Assembly: GCA_018267545.1 (NCBI GenBank)
Contig: JAFDYG010000545.1
Coordinates: 1 to 33,814 of the forward strand
Direction: 5' to 3'
Length of the DNA stretch: 33,814 nucleotides
Source: Bacteroidota bacterium
GTDB taxonomy: Bacteria; Bacteroidota; Bacteroidia; Chitinophagales; Chitinophagaceae
The notes under the pieces were generated by a model. That model saw only the letters and a program-made list of their open reading frames with translations. It did not search any database and was not told where the DNA came from. The position numbers and the translations under genes are program-made. Within the stretch, counting starts at the first letter, position 1. Each line of letters opens with the position of its first letter. Shown piece by piece: positions 28,879 to 33,814 of this stretch.

Positions 28879-29840
28879 ATGAAAGCAGCCGTCATCCACC
28901 AGTTCGGGCAGATTCCCCAGTATGAAGAGTTCCCCGCTCCCATCGCCGCTCAAGACTATACCCCTGTCCAGGTAAAAGCCGCCGTCCTCGAAAACTTCGA
29001 CAAAGGAACCGCAGCCGGCACACACTATTCCAGCAAACACCTGTACCCGCAATTCCCGGCAATCGTAGGCACCGACGGCGTCGGAACCACCCCCAATGGC
29101 CACCTCGTCAGCTTCGGAAAAATCCCCGCTCCATACGGAGCCTTCGCCGACCAAACAATCGCCGGCTATACCCTCCCCGTCCCCGACGGAATCTCCCCTG
29201 CAAGCGCAGCAGCCATTTCCCCCGCCGTACTCACGTCCCTTTTACCCTTAAGATAATCAGCGAAACTACAACCAGGAGAAACCGTCCTGATCAATGGCGC
29301 CACCGGCGTCTCCGGCCGCATCGCCATCCAGGTCGCGAAAATACTAGGCGCAGGCAAGATAATCGGAACCGGCCGTAACCCACGCTCGCTCGACCTGCTA
29401 TCCACCCTCGGCGCAGACGAGGTAATCGACCTGCGCCAATCCGACGAAAACCTCGCCAAAGCCTTCACCCGGGCCGGCGGCGAAAACAACTACGACGTAA
29501 TCCTGGATTTCCTATGGGGCCACCCGACCGAAGTCCTCCTAAGCACCTTCATTCCCTCAACCATCGGCTTTGCAACTAACGAATCCGTTATATCCAGATC
29601 GGAGAAAAAGCCGGCGCAACGATCACCATCCCCGGCCCGGTCTTCCGCACCTCCGGCCTGGAAATGATGGGCGTCGGTGTCCTACCACTCGAATCCGTCT
29701 TCGAAGAGATCAATAATATTTGGAGCTGGATCAAAGAAGGAAAATTCTACATGGAAATCGAAGAAGTCCCGCTCGCGGAAATCGCATCCGCCTGGCAGCG
29801 CAACGACCTCGAAGGAAAAAGGCTGGTGATCATACCCTAA
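28879..29840 (+). pseudogene. zinc-type alcohol dehydrogenase/quinone oxidoreductase, disrupted
   Basis: The reading frame starts MKAAVIHQFGQIPQYEEFP and matches a medium-chain NAD(P)H quinone oxidoreductase. It is broken by an in-frame TAA at 29254-29256, just before AKLQPGETVLINGATGVSG (the cofactor-binding Rossmann loop). The same frame then continues to about 29577, where a one-base loss shifts it to the frame encoding RIRYIQIGEKAGATITIPGP and ending at the TAA at 29838-29840. With these two lesions repaired the product would be about 320 residues, the normal family length. Its last bases overlap the end of the convergent AlkB-like gene. Sequencing error is possible, but two separate lesions favour a true pseudogene. 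Confidence 0.85.
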
Positions 29841-30451
29841 TAGACCTTTTCCCCAGTGTCGGAGATCCTGAACGTCAAATTAATCCGTCCCCCGATACTC
29901 CTGCTGGTCTTTGGCACATGATGCTCATAGTATTCCTGCATCGTATCGCCCATCAGCAGCAAGCTCCCATGCGTCAGCGGAACATCCAGCTGCGGAATAT
30001 TCTTATCCGTCTTATGCCTCACTTTAAACACACGCGTTTCTCCAAACGTAACCGACGCAATCGGATGATGCTTTCCATCAGCGGGCAACGTATCACTATG
30101 CCATGCGACCGAATCTTTTCCATCCCGATAATAATTCAACAGCACGCGATTGAACCCGAGTCCGCATTTCTCCTCTACCTTCGACTTGATCGCCAGCAAA
30201 GGCGCCGTCCATTCATGTCCGTTCGGGCCGCCATAATAAGCCGTCAACCTGGGATCCAGCACCACCTTATCATACATCTTCCTTTCCCGCTGCTGCCATG
30301 GGCTACCCACCTTCAAAACATTGAAGTAACTATCCGATTCGGTCTTCGAAAAGAAACGTTCCCAAAGCCTCAAATCCGCACCGGGCAGCCGAAAATCCTC
30401 GAACCTGCTCCTGCCCTCATCAAATAAGGCGGTATCTTCAAACAATAGCAT
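29837..30451 (-). CDS. AlkB-like 2-oxoglutarate/Fe(II) dioxygenase
   Basis: This 204-residue protein has the iron-binding HxD...H set WHSD (His118, Asp120) and EHHVPKT (His177), and the 2-oxoglutarate-binding arginines in GGRINLTFR (Arg189, Arg195), with the same six-residue spacing as AlkB R204/R210. NRVLLNYYRDG is the usual NxYxxG-type substrate strand. The family repairs alkylated bases in DNA or RNA by oxidative demethylation. No Ada-type partner is nearby. An AT-rich gap of about 170 bases separates it from the divergent antitoxin gene. Confidence 0.94.
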   Translation of the reverse strand: MLLFEDTALFDEGRSRFEDFRLPGADLRLWERFFSKTESDSYFNVLKVGSPWQQRERKMYDKVVLDPRLTAYYGGPNGHEWTAPLLAIKSKVEEKCGLGFNRVLLNYYRDGKDSVAWHSDTLPADGKHHPIASVTFGETRVFKVRHKTDKNIPQLDVPLTHGSLLLMGDTMQEYYEHHVPKTSRSIGGRINLTFRISDTGEKVY

Positions 30452-30623
30452 TCCACAAAGTTATTAAATACTAATTATATTAGCAAATCAGAAAAAAATC
30501 ATATCCAATTGTTAACCAATCAAATAAGTACTAATTAGCTTGAATTCATCCCTAGCCAAAAATATTAGTATCTTGCAGTAAAATATTCATACTTTCACAG
30601 TACGTGAATCATAATTTCATTTC
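30452..30623. other. AT-rich intergenic region with short repeats
   Basis: This 172-base gap is much richer in A and T than its left-hand neighbours. It contains CTAAT-TAT-ATTAG, a repeated TACTAATTA (about 30468 and 30528), and an inverted repeat TTCAC-AGTAC-GTGAA at 30594-30608, 15 bases before the antitoxin start. The last could be the autoregulatory operator of the toxin-antitoxin-like operon. No ORF or perfect TAnnTTTG box is seen. Confidence 0.5.
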
Positions 30624-31235
30624 ATGCCTATATCAGGAGTTAATCGTCGTTATAAAGGCTATACAAAGCAACAGGTCGAAAAGATGGGCCATGCGATTAT
30701 CTATCTCGCCAATGGCATGGGCATGTTATACAAAACTAAATTGCTCAAGCTGGTATATCTTTTAGATGAAATTTCTGTATCCAGACAAGGAATACCTTTT
30801 TTTGACCTCGAATACAAGGTGTGGCAAGCGGGCCCTGTATCTGTAGATCTCTATGAAGAATTCAATGAACACCCATTTATGCTTGAAAGTTTCATCGATC
30901 TAAAATTCGATGAGAAGGGAACGAGAATTATTCCGAAAATAGCTTTTTGCGACGATGAATTTAGCCCAATGGAGATAGATTTGCTTCGTGAAATAGTTGA
31001 TACATACAAATGGACGTCTGCTGAAAAGCTGGTTGAGCTCGTTCACCGAAAAGAATCGCCTTGGTATACCATGGCAGATCAGCACGATTTGCTGGAAGTT
31101 TTTGATAGCAGAAGCCTCAATACAACAGACCTTACAATAGATTTATCATTGCTGATAAAAAACGATCCAGTAAAATTAGCACTCTTCAACGAGAATAAAG
31201 AAATAGCTAATTTTTCCAGACCTTTGAAACACTAA
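30624..31235 (+). CDS. Panacea-domain (SocA/DUF4065-like) antitoxin
   Basis: This 203-residue protein carries the Panacea/SocA-type domain: KTKLLKLVYLLDEISVSRQG (residues 37-56) followed by YKVWQAGPVSVDLYEEF (64-80) fits the family pattern LLKLLYLAD...G......AW..GPV. These domains act as antitoxins paired with many different toxins. Its stop and the next start share a base (TAATG), so the two genes are translationally coupled. Base composition is clearly more AT-rich than the flanking genes, which suggests recent acquisition. Confidence 0.85.
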   Translation: MPISGVNRRYKGYTKQQVEKMGHAIIYLANGMGMLYKTKLLKLVYLLDEISVSRQGIPFFDLEYKVWQAGPVSVDLYEEFNEHPFMLESFIDLKFDEKGTRIIPKIAFCDDEFSPMEIDLLREIVDTYKWTSAEKLVELVHRKESPWYTMADQHDLLEVFDSRSLNTTDLTIDLSLLIKNDPVKLALFNENKEIANFSRPLKH

Positions 31236-31690
31236 TGTATACTCCAGGTACTATCTTGTATTGTACTCCCTTTTACTTTCGAAACGGTGCAGTAGCCAAG
31301 CCAAAGTATTTCATTACTCTATATACTGATAGGGATAATGTAGTAGTAGCCACTTTGCCAACAAGGGAAGATTATGTACCTGCTCAGCTTCCAAAGAAAC
31401 ATGGTTGTATCAATTACCCAGAAGGAGATTTTAATGCCTACTATTTTCCTCCAGAAATTCCGATAACTATCTAAGGATGGTCATTCCGTACCCATACTTA
31501 TATCTATGGTTTTTGGGTGGATATATTCGAAATAGACCTAATGCGGAAAAACTATGAACAAGAAGGTAAAGATTATGAGGTGATAGGACGGCTTACCCGT
31601 GATGAATTTCACGCGATTATCCATTGTATGTTACAAACGCGCACTATGAAAAACAAAGTGCGACGGTTACTGGAAAAAACAACTTATTAA
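31235..31690 (+). pseudogene. toxin-like partner of the Panacea antitoxin, interrupted by an in-frame stop
   Basis: The gene begins at the TAATG overlap and encodes MYTPGTILYCTPFYFRNG, then AKPKYFITLYTDRDNVVVATLPT, an SH3/PemK-like pattern. TAA at 31472-31474 (codon 80) interrupts it. The same frame is then open for 71 more codons (GWSFRTHTYIYGFWVDIFE to VRRLLEKTTY), ending at 31690. Without the stop the product would be 151 residues. The sense quality of the downstream half shows that this was one gene. I see no good internal restart except ATG at 31540. Toxin identity is inferred from gene order and coupling, not from a recognised catalytic site. Confidence 0.75.
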
Positions 31691-31694
31691 ATTA

Positions 31695-33260
31695 TCACAT
31701 ACTCCCCGTCAAGGGTTTCCTCGAATCCGGCGTCTTCGTCCTCGCCGTCTCCGCCACACTATTCAAAAACGTAACGTTCAGCTTCTCGCCATCGAACGCG
31801 CAAGTAAGCCTGTCCCCAAAAATAGCCTCCACAAACCTTGTATTCAGCTGCAATGTGCGATCGTCGACCCAGGTAGCCGTACCTGCTATACGCGAAGGCA
31901 TCGGAAGCATATCCTTTCCCATAAACACATAAGGATCCCTCCCCGGGCTCGTCACCCAGCTCTCCCAGCCGTACTCCAATCGAGTCGTCTTGTCACCAGC
32001 CATAGCCGTCAGGACAACACCCTTTTTCGAAAAAGCAAACTGCAACGACTGCACTTTAAGATCATTGGCGTCGATCGTCCATTTCTTCTTATCATACTTT
32101 GCCGTCGACGAAGACGAGGTCATTCCCTTGGCGACCGGCAATACCAATCCCGCCAGCTCCTTCTTCAATGCTTCCTGCTCCGGCTTATTCTGCGGCAACG
32201 CACCAGTCTGCATCCCCGTCGGCAGATGGTCCCAAATAATATTCATCGACTTCTGCATATCCTGGCTCTGCCCCGTAACCGCCAGCACGGCGTCATGCTC
32301 CGGCATCACGATACAGAACTGGCCATATGCGCCATCTCCCCGGTAGAAGTTATGCGTACAGCGCCAGAACTGATACCCGTACCCCTGCGACCAATCTCCA
32401 TTATTTACCTGCGACTCCGTTTGTTTACTCGTCGCCTCGTCCACCCAGCTCTCCGTCAGAATCGTAGAGCCATTCCATTTTCCTTTCTGCAGGTACATCT
32501 GCCCCAGCTTCGCGATGTCCTCTGTTCTTATGCGAAGTCCGTAACCCGCCGTATTCAAGCCCTGCGGAGAAACCTCCCAGTCATATCCGGAGAAACCCAA
32601 TGGTTCGAATAGCCTGGGCCGCAAATATTCTTCCAGCGTCTGGCCGGTTACCTTGTTTAAAACCGCTCCCAGCATATAGGTATTCCCCGTATTATAAAGG
32701 AAGTGAGTTCCGGGAGCATACTCCACCGGCTGCGCCAGGTAGGTCTTTACCCAGCTATCCTGCGATGCCCGCATCTTGGGCATCGTATCGGCGCCATGCC
32801 CCGTATTCATCGTCAGCATACTCCGCACCGACATCTCCTTTAAATTATCGCTGATATTGGCGGGCAGGTCATTGGGGAAGAAAGAGATTACCTTCGAATG
32901 GATGTCCAGCTTTCCCTCTTTCACCAACAGCCCAATCGCAGTGCTGGTAAAGCTTTTGGAAAGAGAGAACAGCGTATGAACATTCCTGGACTCGAACGGC
33001 TTCCACCAGCCCTCGGCCACCACCTTCCCATGCCGCAGCAGCATAAAGCTGTGCCAGCTGATCCCCGACTCATTAGCCGCGGTAATAAATTGACGGATGG
33101 ACTGCGACGAGACGCCCTGAGACTCGGGTGTAACCCGCTGGAACGCCGCTATATCGTATGGATTGAAAAATTGGCTGATTTCGCCAAATGCGGGAGTAAT
33201 CCCCACGCCGATGAGTCCGGCACCGGCCGTTTTGATGAATTGTCTTCGGTTCGACTTCAT
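31695..33260 (-). CDS. Tat-signal serine hydrolase (class C beta-lactamase-like fold)
   Basis: This predicted 521-residue exported protein starts MKSNRRQFIKTAGAGLIGVG, a twin-arginine signal, which is why I choose 33260 over the ATG 33 bases upstream. The catalytic SxxK is in TLFSLSKSFTSTA (Ser99, Lys102), the tyrosine motif is in HFLYNTGNTYMLG (Tyr189) and a GAYGQ segment follows near the third motif. This penicillin-binding-protein-like fold includes esterases, D-aminopeptidases and beta-lactamases; the substrate cannot be told. The C-terminal 170 residues (from about KKELAGLVLPVAKG) form an extra beta-rich domain. It is convergent with the broken toxin gene. Confidence 0.92.
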   Translation of the reverse strand: MKSNRRQFIKTAGAGLIGVGITPAFGEISQFFNPYDIAAFQRVTPESQGVSSQSIRQFITAANESGISWHSFMLLRHGKVVAEGWWKPFESRNVHTLFSLSKSFTSTAIGLLVKEGKLDIHSKVISFFPNDLPANISDNLKEMSVRSMLTMNTGHGADTMPKMRASQDSWVKTYLAQPVEYAPGTHFLYNTGNTYMLGAVLNKVTGQTLEEYLRPRLFEPLGFSGYDWEVSPQGLNTAGYGLRIRTEDIAKLGQMYLQKGKWNGSTILTESWVDEATSKQTESQVNNGDWSQGYGYQFWRCTHNFYRGDGAYGQFCIVMPEHDAVLAVTGQSQDMQKSMNIIWDHLPTGMQTGALPQNKPEQEALKKELAGLVLPVAKGMTSSSSTAKYDKKKWTIDANDLKVQSLQFAFSKKGVVLTAMAGDKTTRLEYGWESWVTSPGRDPYVFMGKDMLPMPSRIAGTATWVDDRTLQLNTRFVEAIFGDRLTCAFDGEKLNVTFLNSVAETARTKTPDSRKPLTGSM

Positions 33261-33331
33261 GTAACTAATATACTTTAAAAAATCCTGGGTCACCTAAACA
33301 ATTATTATATTAGTGAACCCCCTTGTCAAAC

Positions 33332-33814
33332 ATGATACCCCGCCTCGCAGCTATCTTATCCTGCCTCTTCTTTTGTCTGTATGCCCCGGCGCAGACAATC
33401 ACGGACAGCTTCTGCGCGCAGCAATCCTATACACAATTACTCTTACAACAGAATCCTGATCTTCGTGCACACCGGCTCGACGCGGAGAAGGCCATTGCCA
33501 CCCGTCAAAAGAAGATTGCCGCCGGCACAAGCCCCACCCCGCTTTCCAATGGCCCCGTCGTCCTGCCCGTCGTCGTACACATCATCCACAACAACGGCCC
33601 GGAGAATATCAGCGACCTGCAGGTCCAAACCGCCATCCAGCACCTGAACGAGGCCTACGCCAATACCGGCTACTATGATCCCTCGGACGGCGTCAGCACC
33701 AACATACAGTTCTGTCTTGCAAGCCGTGACCCCAACAACAACCCCACCAATGGAATTACCCGCGACGTTTCCGTCAATACCGTCATGGACCCCGACGATC
33801 CATTAATTGACGAT
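33332..33814 (+). CDS. M43-like (pappalysin/cytophagalysin) secreted metalloprotease, N-terminal part
   Basis: An open frame runs from the ATG at 33332 to the window end (161 codons, no stop). It begins with a signal peptide (MIPRLAAILSCLFFCLYAPAQT), followed by a propeptide-like stretch and VVLPVVVHIIHNNGPENISD, then VQTAIQHLNEAYAN and IQFCLASRDPNNNPTNGI, the usual N-terminal part of M43 family proteases of Bacteroidota. The zinc-binding HExxH lies beyond the window and cannot be checked. These proteins often carry a C-terminal T9SS domain. It is divergent from the serine hydrolase gene. Confidence 0.8.
   Translation, partial: MIPRLAAILSCLFFCLYAPAQTITDSFCAQQSYTQLLLQQNPDLRAHRLDAEKAIATRQKKIAAGTSPTPLSNGPVVLPVVVHIIHNNGPENISDLQVQTAIQHLNEAYANTGYYDPSDGVSTNIQFCLASRDPNNNPTNGITRDVSVNTVMDPDDPLIDD

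Noticed and set aside
31477-31557. ATG just after the toxin stop as a restart
   Set aside because: It is in a different frame and reaches a stop after about 26 codons; it does not restore the C-terminal half of the toxin-like gene.
33381-33647. 88-codon open frame near the right end
   Set aside because: It is out of frame with the open-ended M43-like gene starting at 33332, which has a signal peptide and family motifs.

Overview
The window looks like a chromosomal segment of a Bacteroidota bacterium, most likely Chitinophagaceae. The evidence is two complete SusC/SusD outer-membrane glycan-uptake modules controlled by ECF sigma/FecR pairs, a large surface protein with a C-terminal type IX secretion (T9SS) sorting domain, a GH97 alpha-glucosidase, and a near-consensus Bacteroidota promoter (TTG...TAnnTTTG) upstream of tRNA-Asp. 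Coding density is high and most genes are moderately GC-rich.

Layout. 1-2.2 kb: housekeeping genes dapA and accA (minus strand) and tRNA-Asp with its promoter and terminator. 2.2-9.1 kb: uptake module 1, with an ECF sigma factor (minus) divergent from fecR-susC-susD (plus), closed by a strong terminator. 9.1-13.2 kb: a 1358-residue beta-repeat T9SS cargo protein (minus). 13.3-23.9 kb: uptake module 2, all on the minus strand in the order ECF sigma, FecR, SusC, SusD, two tandem paralogous Tat-signal proteins that look like TIM-barrel glycosidases, and an exported YhcH/YjgK/YiaL-family protein. 23.9-28.8 kb: a lipocalin-like lipoprotein, an AraC regulator with an SDR oxidoreductase, a SusB-like GH97, and a divergent Crp/Fnr regulator. 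28.9-31.7 kb: a decaying quinone-oxidoreductase pseudogene, an AlkB-like dioxygenase, and an AT-rich Panacea (SocA-like) antitoxin gene followed by a toxin-like partner interrupted by one in-frame stop. 31.7-33.8 kb: a Tat-signal serine hydrolase and the start of an M43-like metalloprotease that runs off the window.

How the genes work together. In each uptake module the SusC carries the N-terminal STN signalling domain expected when a transporter reports substrate to FecR and an ECF sigma factor. Module 2 adds its own predicted periplasmic enzymes and is a candidate for a polysaccharide utilisation locus of unrecognised specificity, perhaps for acidic sugars given the YhcH protein.

Most interesting points: (1) the fecR-susC gaps of both modules share a short structured element with a base-pair-preserving change (C-G to T-A) in its hairpin, so it is a candidate cis-regulatory RNA; (2) the tandem paralogue enzymes of module 2 share motifs (YDIDG....ER.GP..NA and TCFC.HH) that I cannot assign to a named glycosidase family; (3) the Panacea toxin-antitoxin-like pair has a nonsense-interrupted toxin inside an AT-rich patch.
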